Assembly (NCBI GenBank): GCA_025370845.1
Contig: JAMXFF010000020.1
Coordinates: 1 to 64,000, forward strand
Direction: 5' to 3'
DNA: 64,000 bases
Source: Laspinema palackyanum D2a
Lineage (GTDB): Bacteria; Cyanobacteriota; Cyanobacteriia; Cyanobacteriales; Laspinemataceae
Positions 44,101-54,121 of the stretch are shown in pieces; position 1 is the stretch's first letter; every line of letters starts with the position of its first letter. The position numbers and the translations under genes are program-made. The notes under the pieces were generated by a model, which was given only the letters and a program-made list of their open reading frames with translations, was not told where the DNA came from and did no database searches.

Positions 44101-45428
44101 AGTTCCCCGGAAGCCAGCACCTGCTGGGGCCAATTCTCCCAAGTCCGTTGCCCCTCTTCCCAATAAAAACTCTCTTGCAAGATCCTCAAATAATTAAGCG
44201 ATTCCCCGGCTTCCTTGCTCTCTAATTTCTCTCGGGAAATCCCCCACACCCTCTCAAAGGCCGGACTCATATAAATCAACTGTTTCAGGTCACTCGAAAC
44301 CAGCCAAAATACTTGATCAATGGTTTCTGCAAGCTGACGGAATCGTTCCTCACTAAATTGCAGTAATTTTTGGGCCAGTTGCCGATGAAAAATCTCCGCT
44401 TGCTGCTGTTCCAATGCCTGTTGTAAGGCTCCGGTAGAAAAGGCGATCGCCTCTTGAAATGCCGATTTCTGTCGCTGTTGCTCCTGGCTTCTCCCCCGTT
44501 GGCTAATTTCTAGTCCAGAATTGAACAGTGGTACTCTCTCCCTCCCTTGCACCACCGGATTGGCATCAGTCTCAAAACCCCCACTCCACCCTTGGAGAAT
44601 CTCAGTGGGAGTCACAATCCCAACCCATTCCCCGGTTGCGCCAACAATCACCCAATGTCTGACCCACGCCTCCTGCATTTGATCATGAATCTGTTGGAGG
44701 GAGTCCTTGGGCTGTCCAAATAACAAGGGTTGACTCATCACCTGGGATGCCGGAGTATTTGCCAAATCTAATCCCAAGGCCAGGTATTGCACAATATCTC
44801 GCCCGGTAATAATACCAATAGGAAATAAGGGATTTAATCGGTTCTCTGGGCTCAATTCCGGGCTGGATCTTTCTTCCCCACTTTGACAAATCACCACAGC
44901 ACTGCTGCGATGAGTTGCCATCTGTTCAATCACCTCTAAAACCGATGCCGTCGGGGCGACAGTGGCGATCGCTGGACTCATTCCTTCCTCTGCCCGTCGC
45001 TGTTCCCTCCACTCCCTCGGTGGTAACCCTCGGTGCAGACTCTCATGGGTAACAACCCCAAGGAGTTTTCCTTGATTATCCTGGATGGGCAAATACCGAA
45101 TTTGATGCGCTTCCATATAGGAAAAGAGCGAAAACGGATCGACCGAATCAGTCACTTTGAGGGGGATGATAGATTGGGTCAACACCTCGGAAATGGGCCG
45201 GGATTCTTCCCAGCATCCAGCCGCTGCCAAGGTGACTAAATCCTCCTGGGTAAAGAGACCATAACCTATTTCCGGCTGATGGGGGAGGGAAGGGTCTAGG
45301 ACTAAAACATAGCGCGATCGCGCTCGGTTCATCAGAGCGATCGCCCTTTTTAAGGAGAGATTGGGTGCAACTTTCAACGGGTGGCATTCAATCCCTTGAT
45401 TCAATCGGAAGTTTTGGCGATCGCTCAT
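41175..45428 (-). CDS. CBS-multi-PAS sensor histidine kinase (HisKA_2 type)
   Basis: A 1417-residue cytoplasmic sensor with no transmembrane segment. Order: four CBS motifs as two pairs (about 10-290; for example [15 protein letters not shown] and [16 protein letters not shown]), a coiled-coil linker, six PAS/PAC units (about 360-1180, each ending in a DIT-type motif such as [56 protein letters not shown]), then a HisKA_2 core with [12 protein letters not shown] (H1210 the likely phosphoacceptor) and an HATPase with [12 protein letters not shown] and [11 protein letters not shown] pairs usually bind adenine nucleotides, so energy state may be one input (inference). The ATG at 45428 is chosen over a TTG at 45446. 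It overlaps the downstream receiver-kinase gene. Confidence 0.92.
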   Translation of the reverse strand: MSDRQNFRLNQGIECHPLKVAPNLSLKRAIALMNRARSRYVLVLDPSLPHQPEIGYGLFTQEDLVTLAAAGCWEESRPISEVLTQSIIPLKVTDSVDPFSLFSYMEAHQIRYLPIQDNQGKLLGVVTHESLHRGLPPREWREQRRAEEGMSPAIATVAPTASVLEVIEQMATHRSSAVVICQSGEERSSPELSPENRLNPLFPIGIITGRDIVQYLALGLDLANTPASQVMSQPLLFGQPKDSLQQIHDQMQEAWVRHWVIVGATGEWVGIVTPTEILQGWSGGFETDANPVVQGRERVPLFNSGLEISQRGRSQEQQRQKSAFQEAIAFSTGALQQALEQQQAEIFHRQLAQKLLQFSEERFRQLAETIDQVFWLVSSDLKQLIYMSPAFERVWGISREKLESKEAGESLNYLRILQESFYWEEGQRTWENWPQQVLASGELENRIVQPDGTLRWVHSRGFPVYNDHGDLYRIAGITTDITRHKAAEAARRESEDRYRQLVETTTDWVWEIDAQGRYTYSSPRIAEILGYEPAEATGKRLDAWILPEWAQEERRWVEQLATQPAPFSCKERVNLHKQGSVVVLESSGIPIFDEMGKLVGYRGIDRDITARKEAEAALQQINQELEQRVQVQTAELRELIGQLQGEIARRQEVESALRESEERLESILGSLNDVVWSASAQSGELLYLNPAFERIYGRSRQEFFEHPELWRGVVHPEDSDRVRQFSEALLVQGSQDVEYRIIRPDGEVRWLEDRAHLLYDATRQGFRMDGVARDITERKQAQEAIALSERRFQAIFNQTFQFMALLNPQGVILEINQRALEVWGLAGTNPIGREFWDCPCWQPTDPDELGESLAESQGERQFCLIPGAHRFRGAIAQAAAGELWRDEVEIFGPQNQRVTIDVSIKPVRDDGDRVIQLIAEGRDISDRKRLETEIFEREQLLNSFFKASSSVSLGLGIVNDKMQFIQVNEALAEVHGLSPQEHIGKTVNEIMPDVTHQVQSLVDELLRSGTPILNLELSSEKPCQPGVLHHWLTCYFPVPLNKGQARGVGFIVLDITQRKQAEQALRQIQERLEYLLCTNPTIIYSCKPTGDYALTFISQNILRQFGYEAQQLLNNPNLWFECIHPDDAERLFAHIFRLQERTQEIYEYRVRHQNSTYRWVRDERRLVCDAEGNPLEIVGSMYDITEQKKALGQLKASLREKEVLLKEIHHRVKNNLQVISSLLNLQSRSLQDGETRTLFQDSQNRIQSIAFIHEKLYQSRDLAQVDFSQYIQTLCIHLFRSYGASPQRISLNLQIDDIFLSVDTAIPCGLIVNELVCNTLKHGFSPNGTGAIEITLHRTFQEQGDDSKQEFMMRVRDNGVGFPSEVDFRKTRSLGMQLINTLVKQLKGTIELDRSSGTAFQIVFSAKHHQLGEERHE

Positions 45429-45825
45429 CTTCAGGAAATTTTGCAAACAGGTTTGTTCTAGCGCACCAACGGTTTTTCAAGTCTTCTGATTCAGGACAGT
45501 TGGCCTCGGGCATGGGTCCCTTATTCACTCAGTCGGACGGTGACCCAGTTTTTTGCCCAGACCGGGGTGCTAAATAGCAGAAATTTTCTCAACAAACCCG
45601 GTAACAGTCTGGGGGATCTAAAACTGTACCCGCATCCTAAAGCCAAAAGGGAGCAAGACCCTTCCTTGCTGTACGAGGGAGCATCTCTTGCTCCCACTTT
45701 GTTGAGAAATTGGCCGATGCATTGAGACGCGCTATAGAGGGGAGATAAATCCACGCGGTAGAGGAGACAGTTCATAAACTGCCTTTTCTACTAGAGATCG
45801 AGTCGTTTAGATTCAGAAGTCTTGC
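45429..45825. other. Intergenic region with a GGGAGCA hairpin
   Basis: No gene is seen. A hairpin GGGAGCA (45677-45683)/TGCTCCC (45689-45695) belongs to the same family as the termini of the element at 46998-47125. The region should contain the promoter of the CBS-PAS kinase operon near 45429. Confidence 0.5.
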
Positions 45826-46944
45826 TTATTCTTCTTCCCTAGAGAAACTCAGGTCAATCGGCAGAACCACATAAACCGTCGTTTCTTGATTAGGGATGCT
45901 CTCAATGGTTAATTTTCCCCCATATAATTCGGCGAGTCGTTTGGCGATCGCAATTCCCAAACCCGATCCTTGTTGTTCATAAAGTTTGCGATCGAACTGA
46001 ATATAGGCCCCGTGATTGGCAATTTGCTCCCGAGTCATGCCTCGACCTCGGTCGGTTACCGATAGGGTATAGGATGCAGTCCCGCTCACCTCTCCCTTAA
46101 CGGAGATCGGCGTCCCCGGTTCAGAATACTTGCAGGCATTATCCACCAGTTCTTCAACAATTTTATAAAGGTGAGTTTCGGAAATTTTGACGAAGGCGTT
46201 TTCGATCTCAATCTGAATATCCGCTTCTCGACTGCTCTGTTTGGCTTTTTCTCCAACACCCTTGGAAATCATACTCAGGGTCCCACTCATCGCCTGGTCG
46301 CGGAGATGGTCCAGGCGCTGAGGTTGATGAATAGCAATTTCTAGTTCAGCATAGAGTAAATAATTTTGAACCAGCCGATACAATCGCTTGGCAGAAATGT
46401 TTATTCCTTCTACCATTTCCTGAATCTCGGCTTTATCGTAGCTATCTATATCCTGCATTAACAGTTCTGAATAGCCGAGAATGCCATTCATGGGCGTCCG
46501 CAATTCGTGAGGCAGAGCCTGGGCAATACTGTTGGTTAAGGCTTGGAGTTTTTGTTCGGTATTTTTTTGACTGAGGTTCTGTCTTTCCAGGCGACTGGAA
46601 ATGGCGGCGAGAATTTCCAGTCGGTTGAAGGGTTTGGTTAAATAATCATCGGCACCGAGTTCCATGCCTTTTCGGGTATCCCCTTTTGCCGCTTTGGCGG
46701 TGAGGAAGATAAAGGGAATCATAGCGGTTGCTGGGTCCTGACGCAATTCGGTGAGGACGCCGTATCCATCGAGCTCAGGCATCATGACATCGCATAAAAT
46801 CAAATCAGGCAATTTTTCTTTGGCTAATTCAATTCCTTGGCGACCATTTTCAGCGGCGATCGCCTCAAAATCTTCGGCGTCCAATAAATCCATGAGATTT
46901 TCGCGAACCCCGGTTTCATCTTCAATCACTAAAATTTTTGTCAT
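45826..46944 (-). CDS. Receiver-histidine kinase hybrid
   Basis: A 372-residue protein. Receiver at 1-122 with D52 in LILCDVMMPELDG and K104 in YLTKPF; a short coiled linker; HisKA with H146 in LPHELRTPMNG; HATPase with ELVDNACKYSE, TDRGRGM and GSGLGIAIAKRLAELYGG. The motifs are complete, so it is likely active. The layout (receiver first, no sensor domain) is common in cyanobacteria, where the receiver controls the attached kinase. The ATG at 46944 gives the MTKILVIEDE start shared with the gene at 51732; the longer frame opens at TTG. It is the last of four consecutive receiver-first genes on this strand. Confidence 0.92.
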   Translation of the reverse strand: MTKILVIEDETGVRENLMDLLDAEDFEAIAAENGRQGIELAKEKLPDLILCDVMMPELDGYGVLTELRQDPATAMIPFIFLTAKAAKGDTRKGMELGADDYLTKPFNRLEILAAISSRLERQNLSQKNTEQKLQALTNSIAQALPHELRTPMNGILGYSELLMQDIDSYDKAEIQEMVEGINISAKRLYRLVQNYLLYAELEIAIHQPQRLDHLRDQAMSGTLSMISKGVGEKAKQSSREADIQIEIENAFVKISETHLYKIVEELVDNACKYSEPGTPISVKGEVSGTASYTLSVTDRGRGMTREQIANHGAYIQFDRKLYEQQGSGLGIAIAKRLAELYGGKLTIESIPNQETTVYVVLPIDLSFSREEE

Positions 46945-46997
46945 GGGCTTTACCAACAGTTAGGTTAATGGCATCTTCAGTCAGCAGACTTGACAAC

Positions 46998-47125
46998 GGG
47001 AGCATCTAAATTTTAACAGTTGGCCCTCATCCCCCGGTGTCCCTTCTCCGAAAAAGGGGAGAAGGAGATCGGGGATGAGGGGGAGAGGGATTTGGGGAGA
47101 GGGCGACCTGGTAGGAGATGCTCCC
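46998..47125. repeat. 128-bp inverted element (copy 2)
   Basis: GGGAGCATCT (46998-47007) and AGATGCTCCC (47116-47125) are perfect terminal inverted repeats. A nested hairpin CCCTCATCCCC (47024-47034)/GGGGATGAGGG (47071-47081) with a further inner stem lies inside. It matches the sequence at 37265-37356. It has no ORF. Confidence 0.75.
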
Positions 47126-47174
47126 GGGGAAATCGTCCCGAAGGTTGGGCGATCGCCCGCTCAATCTTGCCGGT

Positions 47175-48998
47175 TTACTCCGTGAGATGGGGTAGACTTT
47201 GAGGTTGCCGCTCTAATCGCTTGCCTTCTTTGAGCATTCGTTTAAATTCCTCCGCCTTCACCGGGCGACTAAATAAATAACCCTGAATGTTATCGCATTT
47301 ATTTTCATACAAAACCGCCAATTCTTCTGGGGTTTCCACCCCTTCTGCAATAACTTTTAAATTTAAAGAGTGAGCCATTTGAATAATTGCATTGGTTAGG
47401 GCTGCGTTAGTGGCATTTGTATTGATATCCTGAACAAAACATCGGTCTATTTTCAATAAATCAAACGGAAATTGTTGTAAATAACTTAAAGAAGAATAGC
47501 CGGTTCCAAAGTCATCTAAAGAAATTTGAACCCCCATCGATTTTAATTCATTCAATTTAGCAATAGTCAGTTCAACATTTTGGACTAAGATACTTTCCGT
47601 AAGTTCTAATTCTAAATAACTAGGGTCAAGTCCACTTTGAGCTAAGATCCGAACTAACCGTTCGCTCAGATCGACTTGATTAAACTGCCGAAAGGAGAGG
47701 TTGACCGCCACTCGTACCGGGGGCAATCCCTCCGATTGCCAGGATTTAGTTTGATTGCAGGCGGTTTGGAGGACCCATTCCCCGATGGGAGCAATTAAGC
47801 CGGTTTGCTCTGCCAAAGGGATAAATTTCACCGGAGAAATCATTCCTTGTTGAGGATGGTGCCACCGGACTAAGGCTTCCGCTCCCACGATTCGCCCATT
47901 TTGCAGGCCAACAATGGGCTGATAATACAGTTGCAATTCTTGTCTTTCTAAGGCATAGCGCAGGCTGGTTTCTAGGGTGAGGTCATCTAGGGATTCGCTT
48001 TGCAAGGTGGGGGTATAAGATTGAGATTGATTGCCGCCCAATTGTTTGGCATAAGACATCGCCACCCCGGCATTTTTCATCAATTGGTCCAAATCTTCCC
48101 CATTTTGAGGGTAAATACTCATGCCAATGCTGGCGGTGATAAAGATTTCGCGGTTTTCTAAGCAGAAGGGTTGGGTCAGTCGGTCCAGGATGGGTTGGGC
48201 GATCGCCTCCGGTATCGGGTTAGAGGAGAAAGAGTCCCGAGGGTCTGAGAGAGTGGGGCGATCGCCTTTGTCCGAACCCCATGCCAGAACGATCGCAAAT
48301 TGGTCCGTATGCAGTCGCGCTAGAATATCCCCCGGGCGGACCAATTGGCTCAATCGCTGGGCAACTTCCTTCAGAAGGCGATCGCCAAAGTCATGACCCA
48401 GGGTCTGATTAATCCGCTTAAATCGGTCTAACCCAATGCATAAAATCAAAATACAGCGGCCTTCTTGAGCCGTGCGATCGCGCAAGGATTCAAACTGCTC
48501 TCGGACTAACAGTTGATTTGGCAAATTCGTCAGGTTATCATAATAAATCGAATCAGAGCGCTCAGGCTGCACCGTCGGCACTGGAGGGACTGCGCGGCTC
48601 TGTTCCCGAGCGTAACCCTGATATAAAGCATCATGTTTGATCAACCTCGCCTCGATCGCCCCTAACAACTCTTTGCGTCGAAACGGTTTCGTCAAATAGT
48701 CGTCCGCCCCCAAATTCATCCCTTGGCGGATCTCCGTTTTATCCCCTTTTGCCGTTAAAAAAATAAACGGAATCGTCGCCGTCACCGGATTGTTCCGCAG
48801 CGCCGCCAGGACCCCATAGCCATCCAGTTCCGGCATCATCACATCGCATAAAATCAGGTCGGGCAGGTGTTCCTCTGCCAATTGGACACCGATGCCCCCA
48901 TTGCACGCTCCAATCACCCTGAAATCCACCGTATCCAGAATTTCGAGAATGTTGTTACGGACTAACTCTTCGTCCTCAATCACTAAAATTTTTTTCAT
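47175..48998 (-). CDS. Receiver-GGDEF(degenerate)-EAL protein
   Basis: A 607-residue protein. Receiver at 1-122 with D52 (LILCDVMMPELDG). GGDEF domain at about 155-310, where the signature is replaced by LHTDQF (context ILARLHTDQFAIVL), so no cyclase activity is expected; it may still bind GTP or act as a regulator. EAL domain at about 345-595 with intact AEALVRW, NLSFRQF, ELELTES, DDFGTGYSSLSYL, KID and AEGVET motifs, so it should hydrolyse cyclic-di-GMP. The start ATG at 48998 is the first in frame. It is closely related to the protein at 49993-51732, and the two probably arose by duplication. Confidence 0.93.
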   Translation of the reverse strand: MKKILVIEDEELVRNNILEILDTVDFRVIGACNGGIGVQLAEEHLPDLILCDVMMPELDGYGVLAALRNNPVTATIPFIFLTAKGDKTEIRQGMNLGADDYLTKPFRRKELLGAIEARLIKHDALYQGYAREQSRAVPPVPTVQPERSDSIYYDNLTNLPNQLLVREQFESLRDRTAQEGRCILILCIGLDRFKRINQTLGHDFGDRLLKEVAQRLSQLVRPGDILARLHTDQFAIVLAWGSDKGDRPTLSDPRDSFSSNPIPEAIAQPILDRLTQPFCLENREIFITASIGMSIYPQNGEDLDQLMKNAGVAMSYAKQLGGNQSQSYTPTLQSESLDDLTLETSLRYALERQELQLYYQPIVGLQNGRIVGAEALVRWHHPQQGMISPVKFIPLAEQTGLIAPIGEWVLQTACNQTKSWQSEGLPPVRVAVNLSFRQFNQVDLSERLVRILAQSGLDPSYLELELTESILVQNVELTIAKLNELKSMGVQISLDDFGTGYSSLSYLQQFPFDLLKIDRCFVQDINTNATNAALTNAIIQMAHSLNLKVIAEGVETPEELAVLYENKCDNIQGYLFSRPVKAEEFKRMLKEGKRLERQPQSLPHLTE

Positions 48999-49170
48999 AA
49001 CCCGTTCAGTAGAGCTTTCACATCCTGTATTTTGGGAGAGTCTTGGTTTGCTATCCGGTGGTTAGAGTTGAGACAATACCGATCATTCTGGTGATTAGAT
49101 TTTCCCAGATTTTGGCGCTTCATTCTCCCTTTGGGATAATTTCGTCCTGATGGCTCCCTCTGCGTCGAAG

Positions 49171-49896
49171 TTAGTAGCGTTTATTCGGTGGGTTTTCCAA
49201 ATTGCCCCCCAATAGGTTAAACTTCCGTAACAGTGTAAAATTATCTGCCGTCAACAAATCTTGCAACTCCGAGACTTGATTGATTAAGTGAATTTCTCGC
49301 TCGAATTCTTCTTGTAAAATCTCCAGATACCGTTCTGTCGAGGTCCCCGGGGGTGTATTTTTGAGCATATGAATCGCTAAATTAATCTTGGAAAGCGGAT
49401 TTCGTAAATCTTCGACTAATTTCTTCAACAGGCCATCTTTGGTCTGACTGAGTTCTTCTAGCTCATACATTTTAGCCTGCAATCCTTCCGCTCGCTGACG
49501 CTCTGTTGCGTACTGCTGCATCACCGCCGCTTGTTTATTTAGCCTAGTATTAATCGCTTCTAACAAATCTTTCCGGCGGAACGGTTTAGTGATATAATCA
49601 TCGGCTCCTAAATTCATGCCTTGGCGCAAATCTGCATGATCGGCTTTGGCAGTCAGAAAAATAAACGGAATCGTTGCCGTCACAGGAGACTCTCGCAATT
49701 GACTTAACACCCCATGTCCATCCAGTCCAGGCATCATCACATCGCACAGGATCAAGTCGGGGAGATATTTCTGAGCTTGGGCGATCCCTGCGAGTCCATT
49801 TTCAGCACCAATAACTTTAAAGCCCCCTCCTTCAAGGATTTCCAAGATGTTCGTCAAGACGGCTTGTTCATCTTCAATCACCAAAATTGTTTTCAT
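49171..49896 (-). CDS. Receiver with degenerate histidine-kinase dimerisation helix
   Basis: A 241-residue protein. Receiver at 1-122 with D52 (LILCDVMMPGLDG) and K104. After a coiled linker (125-150) comes a helix that aligns with HisKA, but the phosphoacceptor position reads LVEDLRNPLSK, with E162 where histidine would be. No ATPase domain follows; the protein ends in a second helix and a short tail. It looks like a kinase that lost its catalytic part and its histidine, leaving a dimeric receiver output. It could act as a phosphate sink, a competitor, or a scaffold that pairs with the neighbouring kinase (inference). Start ATG at 49896 matches the paralogues. Confidence 0.88.
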   Translation of the reverse strand: MKTILVIEDEQAVLTNILEILEGGGFKVIGAENGLAGIAQAQKYLPDLILCDVMMPGLDGHGVLSQLRESPVTATIPFIFLTAKADHADLRQGMNLGADDYITKPFRRKDLLEAINTRLNKQAAVMQQYATERQRAEGLQAKMYELEELSQTKDGLLKKLVEDLRNPLSKINLAIHMLKNTPPGTSTERYLEILQEEFEREIHLINQVSELQDLLTADNFTLLRKFNLLGGNLENPPNKRY

Positions 49897-49992
49897 CGGT
49901 TACGCTCCAGTTGCTTATCTGGCTTTAAATATAATTTAACTCGGTCGGTTTTATCCCTTAAAGTCAACTTAATTGTTTCTTTATTTATGGAA

Positions 49993-51732
49993 TCACCCCG
50001 GGATTGGTAATTGCTTTTTGCCAACAAGTAACTGTTGAAAGTCATCAGATTTTAAGGGCTTACTGAAAAAATAACCTTGCATTGCATGACAGTTAGATTG
50101 ACATAAAAACGTCAATTCAGCAAGAGTTTCTACCCCTTCAGCCACGGTCTTGAGCTTGAGAGAATCAGCCATTTGAATGATAGCCTGAGTCAGGGCCGCA
50201 TTTTTAGGATTTTGGTCAATCCCATCAATGAAGCATCGGTCAATTTTTAACGTATCCAAGGGGAGTTTGTTCAAATAGCCCAAGGAAGAATATCCCGTGC
50301 CAAAATCATCAATAGAAATTTGAATCCCTAACGATCGAATTTCCTGTAAGCGCCGGATCGTCTCTTCAACATTGTGGACCACCATGCTTTCGGTTAGTTC
50401 TAATTCTAACCATTGTGGATCCAGTTCGGTTTGGTGGAGAATCGCCACTAAGCGCTCGATCAGGTCAATTTGATTCAATTGCCGAATGGAGAGGTTGACC
50501 CCCATTTTGAGCAAGGGGAATCCTAAATTAGCCCAGGCTTTTGCCTGTCGGCAAGCGGTCAGGAGGACCCATTCCCCTAAAGGGATGATCCCGCCGGTTT
50601 CTTCGGCTAAGGGAATAAAATCAGCCGGAGACACTAAACCCCATTCCGGATGTTGCCAGCGGACTAGGGCCTCAGCTCCGATAATCTGACCGCTGATGAG
50701 GTCCACCTGGGGTTGATAATACACCTGGAATTCTGATCGTTCTAGGGCATAATACAGGCTGCTTTCGAGGTTTAAACGTCGGCGATCGGCCACAATGGGT
50801 TCAGGGCGATAGAACTGATATTGATTTCCCCCGTTGCGTTTGGCATAATCCTTGGCCCTTTTGGCGTTTTCGAGCAGAGCATCAGAATCGGCACCATCTT
50901 TGGGATAAAAACAGATCCCGATGCTGGTGGCGATCGCAATTTCTTGACCCTCCACCAGAAAGGGCCGAGATAACCCATCGCGCAAGGTTTGAGTTTTCAC
51001 CACTACGCTTTCCACGCTATCGAGACCCCTAGGAATCAGGACAAAGGTATTCTTAGTAATATGTGCGAGTAAATCCTTGGGATCGCTGGCTTCCCTCAAT
51101 CGTTCTGCGATCGCCTTGATCAACGGCTGGACTTTAAGGGATCCTAAATTTTGTTCAATCCGTTTCCAGCGGTCTATTTCTATACTCACCACAACCACCT
51201 GTTCGCTGGTTTCCATCTGGGGAGGATGATTGCTGATCCGTTGATGCAGGTGCGATCGCAATTGCCGCAGGTTCGGCAACCCGGTGGTTTCATCAAAGTT
51301 CAGCAAGCGATCGCACTGCTGTTGTAAAATCTCTAGTTCTTTCCCATACCGCTGTTGGATGGTTCTCGATTTTTTCAGCCTCGTGGCGATCGCCACGAGC
51401 AACTCTTCCCGAGTAAACGGCTTGATTAAATAATCATCCGCCCCTAACTCCATTCCCTGTCGCCAATCCTGACGGCTGGATCTCGCCGTTAGAAAAATAA
51501 ACGGAATTGTCCCGGTACTTAGGTCTTCCCTTAACTCAGCCAGAACCGCATATCCATCCAATTGTGGCATCATTACGTCACATAAAATGAGGTCGGGAAC
51601 CTCACTTTTTGCCCGGATCACCCCCAGTTCGCCATTTTCTGCGGCGATCACCTCAAAATCTTCCTCTTCTAGTAGTTCAATAATATTGCAGCGAACTGAT
51701 TCCTCATCTTCAATCACTAGAATCTTCGTCAT
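49993..51732 (-). CDS. Receiver-GGDEF(degenerate)-EAL protein
   Basis: A 579-residue protein with the same layout as the one at 47175-48998. Receiver at 1-122 (D52 in LILCDVMMPQLDG). The GGDEF domain (about 150-300) has HITKNTFVLIP in place of the signature and is not expected to make cyclic-di-GMP. The EAL domain (about 325-570) keeps AEALVRW, NLSIRQL, ELELTES, DDFGTGYSSLGYL, KID and AEGVET and should be a phosphodiesterase. Start ATG at 51732 is the first in frame. It is the first gene of the four-gene receiver series, which has gaps of about 100-230 bases. Confidence 0.93.
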   Translation of the reverse strand: MTKILVIEDEESVRCNIIELLEEEDFEVIAAENGELGVIRAKSEVPDLILCDVMMPQLDGYAVLAELREDLSTGTIPFIFLTARSSRQDWRQGMELGADDYLIKPFTREELLVAIATRLKKSRTIQQRYGKELEILQQQCDRLLNFDETTGLPNLRQLRSHLHQRISNHPPQMETSEQVVVVSIEIDRWKRIEQNLGSLKVQPLIKAIAERLREASDPKDLLAHITKNTFVLIPRGLDSVESVVVKTQTLRDGLSRPFLVEGQEIAIATSIGICFYPKDGADSDALLENAKRAKDYAKRNGGNQYQFYRPEPIVADRRRLNLESSLYYALERSEFQVYYQPQVDLISGQIIGAEALVRWQHPEWGLVSPADFIPLAEETGGIIPLGEWVLLTACRQAKAWANLGFPLLKMGVNLSIRQLNQIDLIERLVAILHQTELDPQWLELELTESMVVHNVEETIRRLQEIRSLGIQISIDDFGTGYSSLGYLNKLPLDTLKIDRCFIDGIDQNPKNAALTQAIIQMADSLKLKTVAEGVETLAELTFLCQSNCHAMQGYFFSKPLKSDDFQQLLVGKKQLPIPG

Positions 51733-51970
51733 AGTTATGGTGTCACGACCTCCAAGCGGTATCGATAGCGGTTACCTCCCCATTTTGGCTGTTTTAAGAA
51801 TGAATAACCTCAAGTATTGCCCCGGTTGTACTCCCTATCCCCTTCTCTTGGAAATAATGCCCCAGAATCCTCTTCTCATCCGACTCAACCAAGACGACAA
51901 TTTCTGTGTCCACCTTGAAGTTTAGTAGTGGTGGTCCAAAACTCTAGGCATTGGTCCGTCGTCAGTCCCC

Positions 51971-53539
51971 TCACCGTTCACCCTGGGCGATCGCCCCATT
52001 TCTACGGGGGTCACCGGCGGCCTCTATCTCCCCATCTGCTCTCATTCTAACCCCATTCACCCCGCCAAAAAACATATTTTTTTCCGCCCATTTTATGACC
52101 TCTTGGGTCTGCTGCGGCATCAGATTCGATAAAGATTCCAGTTCCTCTCTCTCCATCCCCGGTTCCCGATGAAACACCCCATTTTCCCAATGAACCCGAG
52201 GAGATGCGATCGCCTCGGCCAAATCCATCTTAAAATCAATCACATTACAAATCACTTGTAAAATCGCCGTCCTAATCCGATTAGACCCCCCGGAACCCAA
52301 CACAATTTCCGGGCGATTCTCTTTCAAAACCATCGTCGGGGCCATCATCGAAGAAAGCCGTCTATTTTCCGGCCATTGATGAAATCCATTAGGGTTTAAA
52401 TCTGCTTCTCCCAGCATATTATTCACCATAATTCCCGTTCCTGGAATGATGTAGCCAGACCCTTCTCCATTGGAAGTGGTCACACTAGCCGCATTTCCTT
52501 CGCGATCCATAATACTAATATGAGTCGTACTCCCCAATCGATTACAATCCGACTGAAAAATGCTCAAATATTCATTGCAATGGTCCGGGGATAAAAACTC
52601 CTGGGCAAAATCAAGAATATAGAGATTTTCATCATAGCCATTGCTGCGCGCTAGATTGGTTAAGCGCATGACATCGGCTAAGTGCTGTAAATGGCGACAA
52701 CTCCCAAAATGCAACTCTTGGAAATCCACTGATTCTAATAACTTTAAAGCAAAGGCAATTAGCGCCCCTCCAGAACTCGGGGGAGGATTTGTCAGAAACG
52801 TTTCATCGCGATATTGAGTGACTAACGGTTCTCGTTCGATTACCTGATACTGGCTTAAATCTTCCCGCGTTAAGTAACCGCCATTCCCTTGACAATCTTT
52901 CACGAGTTGTTCAGCGATCGCCCCGTGATAAAACTCTTCAATTCCCGCTTCCGCTAAATACCCTAAAGTCGCCCCTAACTCTTTCAAATAAATTTTATCC
53001 CCCGCTTCTAAGGCAATTCCCTGGGGAGCATAAATCTGTTTTCCTGCCGGGGATGCGGTTAAAATGGGATTAAGAATTTTTAATAAATAGGCTTGAAAAG
53101 AATTGATAACCACCCCTTCGGTGGCATAATGAATGGCGGGTTCAACCACAACTTTAAAGGGTAACCTGCCTAACTTTTGATGAACCGCTAAGACCCCGGC
53201 GAGGTTGCCAGGTACTCCCATCGAAGCCAAACCGATATGGAACTCCTGCACCGCGCCGCCAAAATCAACGGGAATGGGATAGAAATCTAATTCTTGAGTA
53301 TGGCGTTTAGAACGAGGAGTTTGGACAAAAAAATCAAACAGGAGATTGCGATCGCCCGTATGGGCCAAAAGAAACCCCCCACCGGCTGCCGAAGTCAAGC
53401 CCGGTTCAGCCACGAAAGATGCTAACATAGCGGCAACCGCGCCATCAAAAGCGTTGCCACCCAATCGCAACATTTCAATTCCGGCTTCGGCGGTACAGGG
53501 GTGGCCAGCAGCAATCATTCCTGGGGTAAATTGGCTCAT
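51971..53539 (-). CDS. ggt: Gamma-glutamyltransferase
   Basis: A 522-residue Ntn-hydrolase that cleaves gamma-glutamyl bonds of glutathione and transfers the group to water or an acceptor. The precursor is cut before the nucleophilic Thr, here T338 in GSTTHISIMDREGNA. Supporting motifs are GGNAFDGAVAAM, SAAGGGFLL (substrate side), NPPPSSGGAL and LGSGGSNRIRTAI (oxyanion loop), and RNGAIAQG at the C-terminus. No signal peptide is visible, unlike E. coli GGT, so a cytoplasmic location is likely. The subunit split (about 337 and 185 residues) is normal. It is divergent from the small membrane-protein cluster. Confidence 0.93.
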   Translation of the reverse strand: MSQFTPGMIAAGHPCTAEAGIEMLRLGGNAFDGAVAAMLASFVAEPGLTSAAGGGFLLAHTGDRNLLFDFFVQTPRSKRHTQELDFYPIPVDFGGAVQEFHIGLASMGVPGNLAGVLAVHQKLGRLPFKVVVEPAIHYATEGVVINSFQAYLLKILNPILTASPAGKQIYAPQGIALEAGDKIYLKELGATLGYLAEAGIEEFYHGAIAEQLVKDCQGNGGYLTREDLSQYQVIEREPLVTQYRDETFLTNPPPSSGGALIAFALKLLESVDFQELHFGSCRHLQHLADVMRLTNLARSNGYDENLYILDFAQEFLSPDHCNEYLSIFQSDCNRLGSTTHISIMDREGNAASVTTSNGEGSGYIIPGTGIMVNNMLGEADLNPNGFHQWPENRRLSSMMAPTMVLKENRPEIVLGSGGSNRIRTAILQVICNVIDFKMDLAEAIASPRVHWENGVFHREPGMEREELESLSNLMPQQTQEVIKWAEKNMFFGGVNGVRMRADGEIEAAGDPRRNGAIAQGER

Positions 53540-53671
53540 TAAAACGGTTAAATTGCGATCGCAATGATGAGAGGTTAGACCCTAGCAATCATAGCAAAAA
53601 TATTGATAAACTCAGGAAGTTAGTCAGATGATCTTCAACTCAACTCGGACTCGGCTGGGAACCCCAAAAAG

Positions 53672-54010
53672 ATGCTAATCGCCGTCATCATCATTAACTT
53701 AATCTTATCTCTAGTTTTCTTCTTCGTGGCCTGGAGACTGTGGAAACTCAAACAGACGATGAACCAGGTTACCAAAGCGATCTTGAATAGCGATCGCGTC
53801 ACCTACGATGTCCTCCATGCCACCCCTGCGGCATTAGCCAAAGGAGAACTCGGGACTCGCAACTTGCGAACCCAATATCAGCAAGTCGAGTTACAACTGT
53901 TGCGCTTGCGACAGATCGTGCAACTGCTGAGTTTGGGACAAACCGCCTGGGTGCGTCGGTCCATCCTCAAGCGGCGACCTCGAAAGCAAAAGCTATCCAG
54001 GACCTTATAA
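53672..54010 (+). CDS. Small membrane protein conserved in appearance, function unknown
   Basis: A 112-residue protein with one N-terminal transmembrane helix (LIAVIIINLILSLVFFFVAWRLW), a helical middle (AALAKGELGTRNLRTQYQQVE, LLRLRQIVQLL) and a strongly basic C-terminus (RRSILKRRPRKQKLSR). It has no signal-peptide cleavage site, so it is likely anchored with the basic part in the cytoplasm. I do not recognise a named family. It is followed after about 110 bases by YtxH and DUF948 genes on the same strand, an association that suggests a shared envelope role. Confidence 0.75.
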   Translation: MLIAVIIINLILSLVFFFVAWRLWKLKQTMNQVTKAILNSDRVTYDVLHATPAALAKGELGTRNLRTQYQQVELQLLRLRQIVQLLSLGQTAWVRRSILKRRPRKQKLSRTL

Positions 54011-54121
54011 ACATACCTCAAAAGATAGAAATAATAGTAAACAGACCCGCAAGTTAAGACAAGGGCTGACTATTGCTGCAAAAGCCACCTAGAATGTCAA
54101 TAAGGTTAGAAACTAACTAAA

